A stretch of DNA of 64,000 nt from Pseudomonas sp. HR96. Lineage in GTDB: Bacteria; Pseudomonadota; Gammaproteobacteria; Pseudomonadales; Pseudomonadaceae. The notes under the pieces were generated by a model, which was given only the letters and a program-made list of their open reading frames with translations, had not been told where the DNA came from and did no database searches. The translations under genes were made by a program, and so were the position numbers. The stretch's first letter is position 1; each line of letters starts with the position of its first letter. This document shows positions 17,501-28,997 of the stretch, piece by piece. Location: the NCBI RefSeq assembly GCF_034059295.1, contig NZ_CP139141.1:598501-662500 (forward strand), read 5' to 3'.

Positions 17501-17556
17501 GCATGGGCGATTGCGGGCAGCAAGGCAAGGAGCATGATCGCACGCGCAATACCCAT
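14518..17556 (-). CDS. Multi-PAS GGDEF-EAL c-di-GMP protein, RmcA-like
   Basis: A 1012-residue inner-membrane signalling protein. It has a signal-like segment (1-20), a short periplasmic stretch, one membrane helix (about 36-53), four PAS domains (about 75-185, 195-300, 320-430, 445-560), a GGDEF domain with intact GGDEF in RLGGDEFIIL, and an EAL domain with EAL in GAEALIRW, LEITEN, DDFGTGYSSL and AEGVET. Both catalytic centres look complete, so it could make or degrade c-di-GMP, probably in response to redox or flavin signals through the PAS domains. It occupies the RmcA position next to rpoD. P. aeruginosa RmcA (about 1245 residues, from memory) has a periplasmic Venus-flytrap domain that is missing here. 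The ATG at 17556 follows GAGG; an ATG eight codons earlier is less likely. Confidence 0.88.
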   Translation of the reverse strand: MGIARAIMLLALLPAIAHADAPAGSPEVGTDALVYGLPGFLAMSVLLAIVFRTNRRLTSENGRRVSLEQELRSSEYHYRGLVESLSAIAWEAHTADYTYSYVSPHAENLLGYPIAQWLQPGFWQSILHPDDSLWAQAYCASETAALRNHSLDYRVMSADGRSVWVRDIVSLIKHGQRPIMRGLMIDISETKKTEHALRQSEQKFASVFRQCPDMLVLARMSDGCLLEVNEAFEQQIGLGAAQVIGRTPSELGIWGNPSSGPELLRLIQQSRVRNLEMHLRRSDGEVFTGLISAEPFDLDTLPALVVVVRDISELKQTEQRLQISEEKFAKAFHSSPDGLLLTRQSDGMLLEVNEGFNRISGYSSEALLNRTTLELGIWVDVKQRLHLLERLQQEGFVRDFGCLIRRRDGQIRLCEVSSRPLPIAGEACMLTVARDITERHLMQEKLQLAATVFESTAEGVLITDTHQRISAVNRAFSEITGYAEHEALGETPRLLASGQHDSAFFIAMWHQLAAVGHWQGEIYNRRKDGEVYACWLTINAVRDRDQVINHFVAVFADISSLKHAQARLDYQAHHDPLTGLPNRTLFESRLQAALNDPGPGSNQGAVLFLDLDRFKHINDSLGHPVGDLLLKGIAQRLKEQVRDVDTVARLGGDEFIILLPGLQHASDAEHIANKLLTCFSAPFQAGEHEFFTSASIGTSLYPQDGADVATLVKNADAAMYRSKAKGRNRVESYTHDLTAQASRRVALEHELRRAIERNELTLSYQPKFSLSNQGLVGAEALIRWNHPTLGEVAPEHFIALAEENGTILQIGDWVLEQACLQMRTWLRLYRPFGPLSINLAGAQLRQPNLLKRIGALLYQYDLEPGCLQLEITENFIMSQTEEALEVLHQLKHLGVQLAIDDFGTGYSSLSYLKRLPLDILKIDQSFVRGLPDDPHDAAIVRAIIALGRSMQLTVIAEGVETQAQQDFLAAEGCEHMQGYIISTPLPPDEFAATFLRLTLSDLSDGTLRKPSL

Positions 17557-17648
17557 GGTGGCCTCGCAGCTGCGGCGCAAAAGAAACGAGTGTAGTCGGG
17601 CTGGGGCGACGGCGGGAAGGCACCGGTGGCTTTTTGCAACTGAAATGC

Positions 17649-17673
17649 AAAGCCCCGGCAGGGCCGGGGCTTT
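17649..17673 (-). terminator. Terminator of the rpoD transcript
   Basis: A perfect 11-bp stem AAAGCCCCGGC/GCCGGGGCTTT with a 3-nt loop, 20 bp past the rpoD stop. The end of the stem supplies the short T-run. Confidence 0.7.
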
Positions 17674-17693
17674 GGGGTACTGCCGAAGCGGGT

Positions 17694-19544
<1,851 letters not shown>

Positions 19545-19611
19545 AACACCCTATCCACTGAAGGTCTTGGCGGGCAAAAAACAAGCCGGGGATTATACCC
19601 GAGCCAGGACC

Positions 19612-21585
19612 TCACGCGCCAGTTGAGGTCGGGGTTTGTGCAAGAACATTGCGGCTTAGTAGGTCACGCAGCTGGTTTTTCTCTTCTGCGCTCAATTCGC
19701 TTTGACGGGCTTTCCTCAGCAGATGTTCGAGACTGCGCTCGCGTTGGCGAGCGGACAAGCTAGTTATAGTGTCGAAAAACTGTTGTTCAAGGTTATCGGC
19801 ATCTATCAACCATTCTTTCTCGGCCAAAGCGCGCAAAAGGCGCCCTTGGTCGGTTCCATGCCAGCGCGCGATCAATTGCAGCGAGCGCAGCTTGGGGTTC
19901 TTCTGCAGTGCTTCGAGCAACGCCACCAGCAATTGCGCATACACATGTTGTTCATCGGCAAAATGGCTGGCGTCTTCAACTTTTTCTGCCAGTTGCGGAT
20001 GGTGCAGCAGGGTGCGCAGCGCGCTCAGGGTGGGCGGCTCCACGGTAGCAGGCGTGCGCGGTGGCGGGCGCGGTTCGAAATCACGCTTGCCTTTCTTGTC
20101 CCACGGCTTGCCTTCCCATTTCTTTTTCTGACCGCCGGCCTGGTTCGGCTGCCAGGCCGGCTGTTGCGGTTGCCACTCCTGCTGGGGTTGCCAGTCGTGC
20201 GCGGCGTAGTCCGGGCTGTAGTCGGGCACGGCGTCGTAGTCGACCAGCGGGTCGTACGCCGGCGGTGCCTCGCTGGGGGCGTTGTGCACCAGGGTGCTCA
20301 TGGCCTCGCCACTGAGCCCGGTGATTTCGCTCAAGCGGCGACGCATTAGCGCCTTGAGGTTGGCCCCCGGGACCTTTTCGATCAACGGCGCGGCCAGCGT
20401 GGCCATGTGCGCCTTGCCTTCGAGCGAGCGCGGGTCGGCTTCATCGCTCAACTGCTGAAAAAAGTATTCCGCCAGCGGCTGTGCGTGCTGGTTGATGCGG
20501 GCGCGGAACGCGTCGGTGCCTTCGCTGCGCACCAGGGTGTCCGGGTCCTCGCCTTCCGGCAGGAACAGAAACCGTGCCTTGCGCCCGTCCTGCAGGTTCG
20601 GCAGCGCCGCCTCCAGGGCGCGCCAGGCGGCCTTGCGGCCAGCCTGGTCGCCGTCGAAGCAGAACAGCACGCTGGGCACCACGCGAAACAGCCGCTTGAG
20701 GTGCTCTTCGCTGGTGGCGGTGCCCAGGGTGGCCACGGCATTGCGCAGGCCCTGCTGAGCCAGCGCAATGACGTCCATGTAGCCTTCGACCACGATGATC
20801 TCGTCGAGGTTGCGGTTGTGCTTGCGCGCCTCGAACAGCCCGTACAGCTCCTGGCCCTTGTGGAAAACCGGCGTTTCCGGGGAGTTCAGGTACTTGGGCT
20901 TGTCGTCGCCCAGGACCCGCCCGCCGAAGGCGATGACCCGGCCGCGGCTGTCGCGGATGGGGAACATCACCCGGTCGCGGAAGCGGTCGTAGCGCTTGCC
21001 GCTCTCGGCGTTCTCGATCAGCAGGCCGGCGTCAATCATGGCCTTTTGTTGCAGAGTATCGCTGCTCAGGTGCTTGAAAAGATTGTCCCAGCCGGGCGGC
21101 GCGAACCCCAGGCCGAAATCCCGGGCGATCTCGCCGGACAGGCCGCGGCCCTTGAGGTAGTCCACCGCAGCCTTGCGGGTAGGGTGGCTCTTGAGCGCCT
21201 GGCGGTAGTACTCGGCAGCGGCGGTGAGCAGCGGGTACAGCGGCGAATCGGTCGGCTGGCGCGGTTTGTGGCCGCCCCGGCTTTCTTCGCGCGGCACTTC
21301 CATGCCGGCGGCCTTGGCCAGTTCCTCGACCGCCTGGGGGAAATCCAGGTTGTCGTGGTCCATGATGAAGCCCAGCGCATTGCCCCCGGCGCCGCAGCCA
21401 AAGCAGTAGTAGAACTGTTTGTCCGGGCTGACGCTGAACGACGGCGTCTTTTCCTTGTGGAACGGGCAGCAGGCGGTGTAATTCTTGCCGGCCTTTTTCA
21501 TCGACAGACGCGAAGTCACCACGTCGACAATGTCGGTGCGGTTGAGCAGGTCGTCGATAAAGCCTTGGGGGATCAGGCCGGCCAT
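19612..21585 (-). CDS. dnaG: DNA primase
   Basis: A 657-residue primase that makes RNA primers at the replication fork. It has the CHC2 zinc finger (Cys40, His43, Cys61, Cys64), a TOPRIM core with VVEGYMDVIAL and FCFDGDQAG, and a C-terminal DnaB-interaction domain. A Gln/Trp/Pro-rich linker (about residues 460-510: repeated WQPQQ) separates core and C-domain and is longer than in E. coli. It lies between rpsU and rpoD. Confidence 0.97.
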   Translation of the reverse strand: MAGLIPQGFIDDLLNRTDIVDVVTSRLSMKKAGKNYTACCPFHKEKTPSFSVSPDKQFYYCFGCGAGGNALGFIMDHDNLDFPQAVEELAKAAGMEVPREESRGGHKPRQPTDSPLYPLLTAAAEYYRQALKSHPTRKAAVDYLKGRGLSGEIARDFGLGFAPPGWDNLFKHLSSDTLQQKAMIDAGLLIENAESGKRYDRFRDRVMFPIRDSRGRVIAFGGRVLGDDKPKYLNSPETPVFHKGQELYGLFEARKHNRNLDEIIVVEGYMDVIALAQQGLRNAVATLGTATSEEHLKRLFRVVPSVLFCFDGDQAGRKAAWRALEAALPNLQDGRKARFLFLPEGEDPDTLVRSEGTDAFRARINQHAQPLAEYFFQQLSDEADPRSLEGKAHMATLAAPLIEKVPGANLKALMRRRLSEITGLSGEAMSTLVHNAPSEAPPAYDPLVDYDAVPDYSPDYAAHDWQPQQEWQPQQPAWQPNQAGGQKKKWEGKPWDKKGKRDFEPRPPPRTPATVEPPTLSALRTLLHHPQLAEKVEDASHFADEQHVYAQLLVALLEALQKNPKLRSLQLIARWHGTDQGRLLRALAEKEWLIDADNLEQQFFDTITSLSARQRERSLEHLLRKARQSELSAEEKNQLRDLLSRNVLAQTPTSTGA

Positions 21586-21805
21586 GGCGGTCTCTTCTCA
21601 AGCATGAGCTGGGCAGAGTGTATCGGAAACGGCGTTACGCTCGATCAACCGAAGCGGTATCGAAGCGAGATCAAGGCCTGGAAAATGGGTGTGCTCGTCG
21701 GCAGCCGGTAAAGGCTCGTCAGGATAACGTGCACAATCTGGCGATGGAGCCAGCTCTGACGTGTAAGGCGATGCTGCTTGAAGCATGTTGCAATAACTGC
21801 CGACA

Positions 21806-21824
21806 GCCCGGTTTGTGGCCGGGC
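21806..21824 (-). terminator. Hairpin between rpsU and dnaG
   Basis: Stem GCCCGG/CCGGGC with a 7-nt loop, about 30 bp after rpsU, without a T-run. The rpsU-dnaG gap in this operon is classically a partial terminator or RNA processing site that sets the high S21 to primase ratio. Confidence 0.45.
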
Positions 21825-21855
21825 GAGGCAATCACGAGCGACGGTCGGCTGTAGA

Positions 21856-22071
21856 TTAGTACAGACGGACGGCGCGGCGCTGTTCGCGCTGTACTTTCTT
21901 GGCGTGACGTTTGACAGCAGCTGCTGCCTTGCGCTTACGCTCGGAAGTCGGTTTTTCGTAAAATTCGCGGCTACGAACTTCAGCCAGTACACCGGCTTTT
22001 TCGCAGGAGCGCTTGAAACGACGCAGAGCTACGTCGAAGGGTTCGTTCTCTTTAACTTTGACGGCTGGCAT
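21856..22071 (-). CDS. rpsU: 30S ribosomal protein S21
   Basis: 71 residues, strongly basic, starting [21 protein letters not shown]; the standard S21 sequence and length. It is the first gene of the macromolecular synthesis operon, divergent from tsaD. Confidence 0.98.
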
Positions 22072-22145
22072 CCAGAGCTACCTTCATTCATTACCGGGGT
22101 CAACGTACCTGGGGGCAAAAACATGCGCTCAAGGACGTCGGTTTT

Positions 22146-22170
22146 TAAGGGTTGCGGATGTTAACCCTTA
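22146..22170. promoter_or_regulatory. Inverted repeat in the rpsU-tsaD divergent region
   Basis: Perfect 8-bp repeat TAAGGGTT/AACCCTTA with a 9-nt spacer, about 75 bp upstream of rpsU and 100 bp upstream of tsaD. It could be an operator or a leader-RNA hairpin; nothing identifies the factor. Confidence 0.35.
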
Positions 22171-22271
22171 GCTGCGCGGAATGCAAAGCCTCTGATCGAA
22201 AAGGGCTAGGCGGTACCCGCAGCGGCGACTATGATGCGCGCCTTCGAACAGCCCCTACAAGGCCAGAGCCC

Positions 22272-23297
22272 ATGCTAGTACTGGGATTGGAAACATCCTG
22301 CGACGAAACAGGTGTCGCATTATATGACAGCGAGCGCGGCCTGCTGGCCGACGCCCTGTTCAGCCAGATCGACCTGCACCGGGCCTACGGTGGTGTGGTC
22401 CCCGAGCTGGCTTCGCGCGACCACGTCAAGCGCATGCTGCCGCTGATCCGCCAGGTACTGGCCGAGGCTGACTGCGTGCCCACCGAGATCGACGCCATCG
22501 CCTACACCGCCGGGCCCGGCCTGGTCGGCGCGTTGCTGGTAGGGGCGTCGTGCGCCCAGGCGCTGGCGTTTGCCTGGGGCATTCCGGCGCTGGGGGTGCA
22601 TCACATGGAAGGCCACCTGCTGGCGCCGATGCTCGAAGCGCAGCCCCCCGAGTTTCCGTTCGTCGCCCTGCTGGTTTCCGGCGGCCACACCCAGCTGGTG
22701 CGGGTCGATGGCATCGGCCGCTACGAGTTGCTCGGCGAGACCCTGGACGATGCGGCAGGCGAGGCGTTCGACAAGACCGCGAAAATGATGGGCCTCAACT
22801 ATCCAGGCGGGCCGGAGATCGCCCGGCTGGCGGCTCAGGGCGTGGCGGGGCGCTTCACCTTCCCGCGGCCGATGACCGACCGACCTGGCCTGGAATTCAG
22901 CTTCAGCGGCTTGAAGACCTCGGCGCTCAACACCTGGCAGCACTGCCGCAATGCTGGGGACGACGGCGAACAGACCCGCAGCGACATTGCTCTGGCCTTC
23001 CAACAGGCGGTGGTAGAGACTCTGACCATCAAGTGCAAGCGTGCCCTCAAGCAGGCTGAGCTCAAGCGCCTGGTGATCGCTGGTGGGGTAAGTGCCAACA
23101 AGGCCCTGCGCGAGTCCCTGGAAGACATGCTCGGTGGGCTGGGCGGAGAAGTGTTCTACGCGCGGCCGCAGTTCTGCACCGACAACGGCGCGATGATCGC
23201 TTATGCCGGTTGCCAGCGTCTGCAGGCAGGCCAGCATGAAAGTCTGGCGATTTCGGTGCAGGCGCGCTGGCCGATGGAGCAGTTGGCGGCGATCTGA
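22272..23297 (+). CDS. tsaD: tRNA N6-adenosine threonylcarbamoyltransferase TsaD
   Basis: A 341-residue ASKHA-fold protein. It starts [16 protein letters not shown] and has the metal-binding HHMEGH motif near residue 112, VSGGHTQL and [10 protein letters not shown]. With TsaB, TsaE and TsaC product it forms t6A37 in ANN-decoding tRNAs. The ATG at 22272 gives the family's length and N-terminus; the open frame upstream is not used. It was formerly named Gcp. Confidence 0.97.
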   Translation: MLVLGLETSCDETGVALYDSERGLLADALFSQIDLHRAYGGVVPELASRDHVKRMLPLIRQVLAEADCVPTEIDAIAYTAGPGLVGALLVGASCAQALAFAWGIPALGVHHMEGHLLAPMLEAQPPEFPFVALLVSGGHTQLVRVDGIGRYELLGETLDDAAGEAFDKTAKMMGLNYPGGPEIARLAAQGVAGRFTFPRPMTDRPGLEFSFSGLKTSALNTWQHCRNAGDDGEQTRSDIALAFQQAVVETLTIKCKRALKQAELKRLVIAGGVSANKALRESLEDMLGGLGGEVFYARPQFCTDNGAMIAYAGCQRLQAGQHESLAISVQARWPMEQLAAI

Positions 23298-23313
23298 CTG
23301 CGCTTCAGGACGC

Positions 23314-23883
23314 CTAGAAATGCCGCTCGCGGCCGGCCAACAGGTCACGCAGGTTGCCGCGATGGCGCCAGACGATCAGGCCGGTGAGCACGCAGATCGG
23401 CAGCAAGGCCTCGGGTTCACGCCAGGCCAGCAGGGGCAGGGTCAGCGGCGTGGCAATCAACGCCGCGAGGGAGCTGGTGCGGGTCAGGTAGAAGGTCAGC
23501 CCCCAGGCCAGCGCTGCCAGCAGGGCGGCGGGCGGGTAAAGGGCCAGCAGCATGCCAGCCGCGGTCGCCACGCCTTTGCCACCTTTGAACCGGAAGTACA
23601 GCGGGTAGAGGTGGCCGATCACCGCACACAGGCCCACCCAGGCCTGATCCTGCAGGCCGAGGTCCAGCCAGCGGGCGATCAGCACCGGCAGCAGGCCCTT
23701 GCACAGATCGCCGAGCAAGGTGAGGATGGCAAGCTTTTTACCGGCCAGGCGCAGCATATTGGTCGCGCCGGCGTTGCCCGAGCCGCTCAGGCGTGGGTCG
23801 GGGAGGCCGGTCAGGCGGCTCAGGACGATGGCGAAGGACACCGAGCCGAGCAGGTAGGCGAGTAACGCCAGCAACCAAAACAT
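23314..23883 (-). CDS. plsY: Glycerol-3-phosphate acyltransferase PlsY
   Basis: A 189-residue integral membrane protein with multiple helices and the PlsY motifs [34 protein letters not shown] and a C-terminal cytoplasmic tail. It transfers acyl from acyl-phosphate to glycerol-3-phosphate in phospholipid synthesis. Convergent with tsaD (16 bp) and divergent from folB. Confidence 0.96.
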   Translation of the reverse strand: MFWLLALLAYLLGSVSFAIVLSRLTGLPDPRLSGSGNAGATNMLRLAGKKLAILTLLGDLCKGLLPVLIARWLDLGLQDQAWVGLCAVIGHLYPLYFRFKGGKGVATAAGMLLALYPPAALLAALAWGLTFYLTRTSSLAALIATPLTLPLLAWREPEALLPICVLTGLIVWRHRGNLRDLLAGRERHF

Positions 23884-23956
23884 GCGTACTATTCCGGGCA
23901 GGGACGCCCGATTCTAACGGCGCGGGGCGCCCTTGTCGTGCAGCGGAGTGAAGTGT

Positions 23957-24310
23957 TTGGATACCGTCTTTATTGAAGGCCTGCAGGTCGATACCGTGAT
24001 CGGCGCCTATGACTGGGAGCGGGGCATCGTTCAGTGCCTGCGCCTGGACCTGCATTTCGCCTGGGACAACCGCCCGGCTGCGGCCGGCGACGACCTCGCG
24101 TTGGCGCTTGACTACGCCAAAGTGTCGGCACGCGTCGAGGCGTTCGCCCGGGCTTCGAAATTCGAACTGGTGGAAACCTTCGCCGAGCGTCTGGCTGCGG
24201 TGCTGATGAGCGAGTTCGGCATTCCCTGGTTGCGCCTGAAGCTGACCAAGCCCGGCGCCGTTCCGGCCGCTACGGGTGTTGGCGTGGAGATCGAGCGCGG
24301 ATGTCGCTGA
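23957..24310 (+). CDS. folB: Dihydroneopterin aldolase
   Basis: A 117-residue FolB that makes 6-hydroxymethyl-dihydropterin for folate synthesis. Conserved features include IEGLQVDTVIGAYDWERG, LDYAKVS and the ETFAERLA stretch with the substrate-binding Glu. The probable start is TTG at 23957 with GGAG eight bases upstream, matching the N-terminus of homologues; a TTG eight codons earlier is less likely. The stop overlaps folK by 10 bp. Confidence 0.93.
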   Translation: MDTVFIEGLQVDTVIGAYDWERGIVQCLRLDLHFAWDNRPAAAGDDLALALDYAKVSARVEAFARASKFELVETFAERLAAVLMSEFGIPWLRLKLTKPGAVPAATGVGVEIERGCR

Positions 24311-24822
24311 CCAAGGTTTTGCTCGGCCTGGGCAGCAATGTCGACCGAGAGACCCATCTATGCGCCGGGCTCGAGGCCCTCGATGCTTTTCTGCACGACC
24401 TGCAGTGCTCGCCGGTGTTCGAGAGCCAGCCGGTGGGCATCAAGAGCGGGCCGTTCTTCAACCTGGTGGTCTCGGCCCAGACCGACCTGCCGCTGGTGGA
24501 GCTGGACCGCCGGCTGAAGTTCATCGAGGCCGACAACGGCCGCTACGCGCCGCAGCGGCGCGGCCTGCCGCTGGACATCGACGTGCTGACCTACGGTGAG
24601 CTGGTGGGCAATTTCGACGGCCTGGTCTTGCCGCGCGCCGAGATCCTCAGGAATGCCTTCGTGTTGTGGCCGCTGTCGCTGATTGCTCCCGACGATATGC
24701 ACCACGGCGAGGGCAAGCGCTTTGCGACCTTGTGGCAGGAGGCGCAGATCGATCAGGTGCTGGCGCCGGTGCGTTTCGAGTGGCGCGGGCGGGATTTGAC
24801 GCAATCTCTGATCCGTCTTTAA
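24301..24822 (+). CDS. folK: 2-amino-4-hydroxy-6-hydroxymethyldihydropteridine pyrophosphokinase
   Basis: A 173-residue HPPK that uses ATP to pyrophosphorylate the FolB product. Visible motifs are LLGLGSNV at the N-terminus, GPFFNLVV, and RRGLPLDIDVLTYG, a variant of the usual PRTLDLDLLLY signature that keeps two Asp for Mg. The variant signature suggests a divergent paralogue; many pseudomonads carry a second folK elsewhere near panB. It overlaps folB by 10 bp. Confidence 0.88.
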   Translation: MSLTKVLLGLGSNVDRETHLCAGLEALDAFLHDLQCSPVFESQPVGIKSGPFFNLVVSAQTDLPLVELDRRLKFIEADNGRYAPQRRGLPLDIDVLTYGELVGNFDGLVLPRAEILRNAFVLWPLSLIAPDDMHHGEGKRFATLWQEAQIDQVLAPVRFEWRGRDLTQSLIRL

Positions 24823-24827
24823 AGGCT

Positions 24828-26057
24828 TTATCGCGCAGCCGAGGCCTTGTACTCGCTGAGCACCTTGAGCCGCTCGCGCTTCAACGCTTCGCCCAGCTCC
24901 GGGCCCCTGAAGCCCTGCTCCAGCAGCGGCTGGACTGCGACTTCGCGAGCCGCCTGGGCGGCGCCACGCAGGTAGTCCGCCTGCGGATAAGCGCGGTCCT
25001 CCAGCCCGAGCCGTCCTCGAGCGTCCATTTCGCAACAGACCACGAACTCTTCGAACCGCTGCGGGCGACGATAGACGTCAAAACTCTGCAGCAGCTCCAG
25101 CAGGGTCGAGGGCTTGAGCTCCAGGGCGCGATGGCCGTGGGTATGGTACTGCCCCACCAGCAGAGCCAATTCGGCGCAATCCTTGGGCACCTTGTAGCGC
25201 TGGTTCACCGCTGCGATCAGTTTGAGCCCGCGGTGCTCGTGGGCAATGTGCCGCGGCCACTCGCTGGCGGGCGTGGTGCCCTTGCCCAGGTCATGCAGCA
25301 GGCAGGCCCAACGTACGGTCAGCGGTTGGGCGAAACGGGCCGCCTGTTGCAGCACGCTGAGGGTGTGCACGCCGCTGTCGATTTCCGGATGGTGGGCGGC
25401 GGGCTGTGGCACCCCGAACAGCGCATCCACCTCGGGCAGAAGCTGCTGCAGGGCGCCGCAGTCGCGTAGCACCTGGATAAACACCTGGGGTTGCGGCTCC
25501 AGCAGCGCGCGGGAAATTTCCTTCCAGCTGCGTTCCGGGGTCAGCGCCTGCAACTCGCCAGATTCGCTCAAATGGCGCATCAGCGCCAAGGTCTCATCCG
25601 CCACCCTGAAGCCGAGGCTGGCGTAGCGTGCGGCAAACCGCGCGACCCGCAGGACGCGCAGGGGATCTTCGGCGAATGCCGGTGATACGTGACGCAAGAT
25701 GCGTGCTGCAAGGTCTTGCTGGCCGTTGTAGGGGTCGGTCAGGTTGCCTTGGTCGTCCTCGGCCATGGCGTTGATCGTCAGGTCGCGGCGGATCAGATCC
25801 TGCTCCAGCGTGACGTCAGGGCTGGCGTGGAAGACGAAACCCCCGTAGCCGCGGCCGCTCTTGCGCTCGGTGCGCGCCAGGGCATATTCCTCCTGGCTGT
25901 GCGGATGGAGGAACACCGGAAAGTCCATGCCCACCGGGCGATAGCCGAGCTCGGTCATCTGTTCGGCAGTGGCGCCGGTCACGACCCAGTCGATGTCGCT
26001 GACCGGCAAGCCCAGGAGACGATCGCGAACCGCGCCGCCGACTTTGTAGATGTGCAT
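24828..26057 (-). CDS. cca: Multifunctional CCA-adding tRNA nucleotidyltransferase
   Basis: A 409-residue class II nucleotidyltransferase with VGGAVRD (6-12), the metal pair Asp21/Asp23 in SDIDWVV, the KSGRGYGGF region, DLTINAM, and an HD phosphohydrolase domain ([12 protein letters not shown]) in the C-terminal half. It builds and repairs tRNA 3'-CCA ends. The ATG at 26057 has GGAGG upstream. It converges on folK with a 5-bp gap. Confidence 0.96.
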   Translation of the reverse strand: MHIYKVGGAVRDRLLGLPVSDIDWVVTGATAEQMTELGYRPVGMDFPVFLHPHSQEEYALARTERKSGRGYGGFVFHASPDVTLEQDLIRRDLTINAMAEDDQGNLTDPYNGQQDLAARILRHVSPAFAEDPLRVLRVARFAARYASLGFRVADETLALMRHLSESGELQALTPERSWKEISRALLEPQPQVFIQVLRDCGALQQLLPEVDALFGVPQPAAHHPEIDSGVHTLSVLQQAARFAQPLTVRWACLLHDLGKGTTPASEWPRHIAHEHRGLKLIAAVNQRYKVPKDCAELALLVGQYHTHGHRALELKPSTLLELLQSFDVYRRPQRFEEFVVCCEMDARGRLGLEDRAYPQADYLRGAAQAAREVAVQPLLEQGFRGPELGEALKRERLKVLSEYKASAAR

Positions 26058-26132
26058 GAAAAAACCTCCGTTGGCCGCACAGGATAACCTGTTGTGCGCG
26101 GCCCGCAGAGGTTTGCTCGGGTGCAACGGATG

Positions 26133-27695
26133 TCAGAGGTGGACCACCGCCAGATCGAGACGGCCGTAATCACCGTCACCATGCTCGTTGCGGGGCGGCA
26201 CGTGGTGGGTCTTCATCACCTGCTCGCCCTGCAGAGTCTCCAGGTGAATGTCGAACCCCCACAACCGATGCAGGTGCTTGAGCACTTCCTCGGTGGACTC
26301 GCCCAGTGGCTTGCGGTCGTGCTGCTGGTGGCGCAGGGTCAGCGAACGATCGCCGCGGCGGTCGATGCTCCAGATCTGCACATTGGGCTCGCGGTTGCCC
26401 AGGTTGTACTGCGCCGCCAGCGTCTCGCGGATGATCCGGTAGCCCGGTTCGTCGTGGATGGCGGGTACGGTGAGGTCTTCACGCTGGTCGTCGTCGAGAA
26501 TGCTGAACAGCTTGAGGTCGCGAATCACCTTGGGCGACAGATACTGCAGGATGAAGCTCTCGTCCTTGAAGCTGCTCATGGCGAACTTGACGGTCGACAG
26601 CCAATCGCTGCCGGCGATGTCCGGGAACCACTTGCGGTCCTCTTCGGTGGGGGCTTCGCACATGCGGCGAATGTCACGGTACATGGCAAAGCCCAGCGCA
26701 TAGGGGTTGATACCGCTGTAGTAGGGGCTGTCGAAGCCCGGCTGGTAGACCACGCTGGTGTGCGACTGCAGAAATTCCATCATGAAGCCGTCGGTAACCA
26801 GCCCCTCGTCATACAAATCGTTCATCAAGGTGTAGTGCCAGAAGGTCGCCCAGCCTTCGTTCATGACCTGGGTCTGGCGCTGCGGATAGAAGTACTGCGC
26901 AATCTTGCGCACGATACGCACCACTTCGCGTTGCCACGGCTCAAGCAGCGGCGCGTGCTTCTCGATGAAGTAGAGGATGTTTTCCTGAGGCTCGGAAGGG
27001 AAGCGGGCGTTGTCCTTCTCGCTGTACTTGTCGGCGCTTTTCGGGATGGTGCGCCACAGATCGTTGATCTGGCGCTGCATGTGCTCTTCGCGGTCCTTCT
27101 GCCGGCGCCGCTCTTCTTCGGCGGAGATGGGGTAAGGTCGTTTGTAGCGGTCCACGCCGTAGTTCATCAGGGCGTGGCAGGAGTCGAGCAGGTCTTCCAC
27201 TGCATCGATGCCGTGGCGCTCCTCGCACTGCATGATGTATTGCTTGGCAAACACCAGGTAGTCGATGATCGAGCTGGCGTCGGTCCAGGTGCGGAACAGA
27301 TAGTTGCCCTTGAAGAAGCTGTTGTGCCCATAGCAGGCATGAGCCACCACCAGCGCCTGCATGCAGATGGTGTTTTCTTCCATCAGGTAGGCGATGCAGG
27401 GGTCGGAGTTGATCACGATCTCGTAGGCCAGGCCCATCTGGCCGCGGCTGTAGGACTTTTCCGTGCTGAGGAAGTGCTTGCCGTAGGACCAGTGGTGATA
27501 GCCCAACGGCATGCCCACCGAGGCATAGGCGTCCATCATCTGTTCGGCGGTGATGACTTCGATCTGGTTGGGGTAGGTGTCCAGCGCATAGCGCTCGGCG
27601 ATACGAGCGATTTCTCGGTCGTAGGCCTGGATCAGCTCGAACGTCCATTCCGAGCCGGTGGATAACGGTTGGCGCTTCTGCTCTCTAGCGGTCAT
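26133..27695 (-). CDS. SpoVR family protein
   Basis: A 520-residue protein matching the SpoVR/YcgB family, with conserved [34 protein letters not shown] and [20 protein letters not shown]. The biochemical role is unknown; in Bacillus SpoVR is a cortex protein. In Gram-negatives it is co-encoded with the YeaH and PrkA proteins and linked to stress or starvation. Its ATG overlaps the yeaH stop by 4 bp, so the two are coupled. Confidence 0.94.
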   Translation of the reverse strand: MTAREQKRQPLSTGSEWTFELIQAYDREIARIAERYALDTYPNQIEVITAEQMMDAYASVGMPLGYHHWSYGKHFLSTEKSYSRGQMGLAYEIVINSDPCIAYLMEENTICMQALVVAHACYGHNSFFKGNYLFRTWTDASSIIDYLVFAKQYIMQCEERHGIDAVEDLLDSCHALMNYGVDRYKRPYPISAEEERRRQKDREEHMQRQINDLWRTIPKSADKYSEKDNARFPSEPQENILYFIEKHAPLLEPWQREVVRIVRKIAQYFYPQRQTQVMNEGWATFWHYTLMNDLYDEGLVTDGFMMEFLQSHTSVVYQPGFDSPYYSGINPYALGFAMYRDIRRMCEAPTEEDRKWFPDIAGSDWLSTVKFAMSSFKDESFILQYLSPKVIRDLKLFSILDDDQREDLTVPAIHDEPGYRIIRETLAAQYNLGNREPNVQIWSIDRRGDRSLTLRHQQHDRKPLGESTEEVLKHLHRLWGFDIHLETLQGEQVMKTHHVPPRNEHGDGDYGRLDLAVVHL

Positions 27696-28966
27696 GACAC
27701 TAACCTGCGCTGGAAGAGTTCACGGAAGACCGGGTAGATATCCCCGGCCGATACCAGTTGCTGCTGGGCGAAGGTGTCGGCGAAGGATTCACCGATACGC
27801 TCGTATTCGAACCATAGAGCCTGATGCTCGCGTGGGGTGATTTCCACGTAAGTGTAGTACTGCACGAACGGCATGATCTGCTTGACCAGGATCTCGCGGC
27901 AGATCGGCGAATCGTCGTTCCAGTTGTCGCCATCGGAAGCCTGGGCCGCGTAGATGTTCCACTCGCTGGTGGGGTAGCGTGCGGCCATGATTTCCTGCAT
28001 CAGCTTCAGCGCGCTGGAGACGATGGTGCCGCCGGTTTCGCGCGAATAAAAGAACTCCTCCTCGTCCACTTCACGGGCACTGGTGTGATGGCGGATGAAC
28101 ACTACTTCGATCTTGTCGTAGTTACGCTTGAGAAACAGGTACAGCAGGATGAAGAAGCGCTTGGCGATGTCCTTGGTGGCCTGGGTCATGGAGCCGGAGA
28201 CGTCCATCAGGCAGAACATCACCGCCTTGGAGCTGGGGTTGGGATGCTTGACCAGCAGGTTGTACTTGAGGTCGAAGGTGTCGAGGAAGGGCACACGGTG
28301 GATGCGCGCACTGAGTTTTTCGATCTCGGCCTCTACCAGCTGGATGTCACCGAAGTTGTCCGGCTCTTCACGTTTGAGCCGCTCCAGCTCCAGCTTGGCT
28401 TCCTTGAGCCGGGCACGGCTGCTGCCGGACAGGGCGATACGTCGGGCATGGGCCGAACGCAAGGTCCTCACGATGTTGATGCGCGAAGGGTTGCCTTCGT
28501 TGCTGATGCCGGCGCGCACGGTCTTGAAGGTGTCGGTGCCGGTCAGGTTACGCTTGACCAGGTTTGGCAGCTCGAGGTCGTCGAACATGAACTCGAGGAA
28601 CTCCTCCTGGGTGATCTGGAACACGAACTCATCCATGCCCTCGCCGGAATTGCCGGCTTTGCCCGGCCCCTTCCCACCCCCGCCGCCACCTTGCGGCCGG
28701 GCGATGTGTTCGCCTGCGGTGAATTCCTTGTTGCCGGGGTGCACGACGGTCTGCTTTCCGCCGCGCCCGTGGTGCAGCACCGGTTCGTCGATGTCGCGGC
28801 CGGGGATGCTGATCTGCTCGCCATGCTCCATGTCGGTGATGGAGCGGCGGCTGACCGCCTCCTCGACGGCTTTCTTGATGTGGTCGCGGTAACGTCGCAG
28901 AAAGCGCTGACGGTTTACCGTGCTCTTGTTCTTGCCATTCAGGCGTCGGTCAATCACGTAACTCAT
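27692..28966 (-). CDS. yeaH: YeaH/YhbH family protein (DUF444)
   Basis: A 424-residue DUF444 protein. It has a Gly-rich stretch near residues 93-105, and a von Willebrand-A-like C-terminal half with the metal-site sequence [16 protein letters not shown]. It is genetically tied to PrkA and SpoVR and is thought to act as a partner of the PrkA kinase in stress signalling. The function is not established. It overlaps the spoVR-like gene downstream and lies 153 bp after prkA with a terminator between. Confidence 0.93.
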   Translation of the reverse strand: MSYVIDRRLNGKNKSTVNRQRFLRRYRDHIKKAVEEAVSRRSITDMEHGEQISIPGRDIDEPVLHHGRGGKQTVVHPGNKEFTAGEHIARPQGGGGGGKGPGKAGNSGEGMDEFVFQITQEEFLEFMFDDLELPNLVKRNLTGTDTFKTVRAGISNEGNPSRINIVRTLRSAHARRIALSGSSRARLKEAKLELERLKREEPDNFGDIQLVEAEIEKLSARIHRVPFLDTFDLKYNLLVKHPNPSSKAVMFCLMDVSGSMTQATKDIAKRFFILLYLFLKRNYDKIEVVFIRHHTSAREVDEEEFFYSRETGGTIVSSALKLMQEIMAARYPTSEWNIYAAQASDGDNWNDDSPICREILVKQIMPFVQYYTYVEITPREHQALWFEYERIGESFADTFAQQQLVSAGDIYPVFRELFQRRLVS

Positions 28967-28997
28967 TCGGGGGCCCTCCGGGCAGCTTCAAGCCTTT

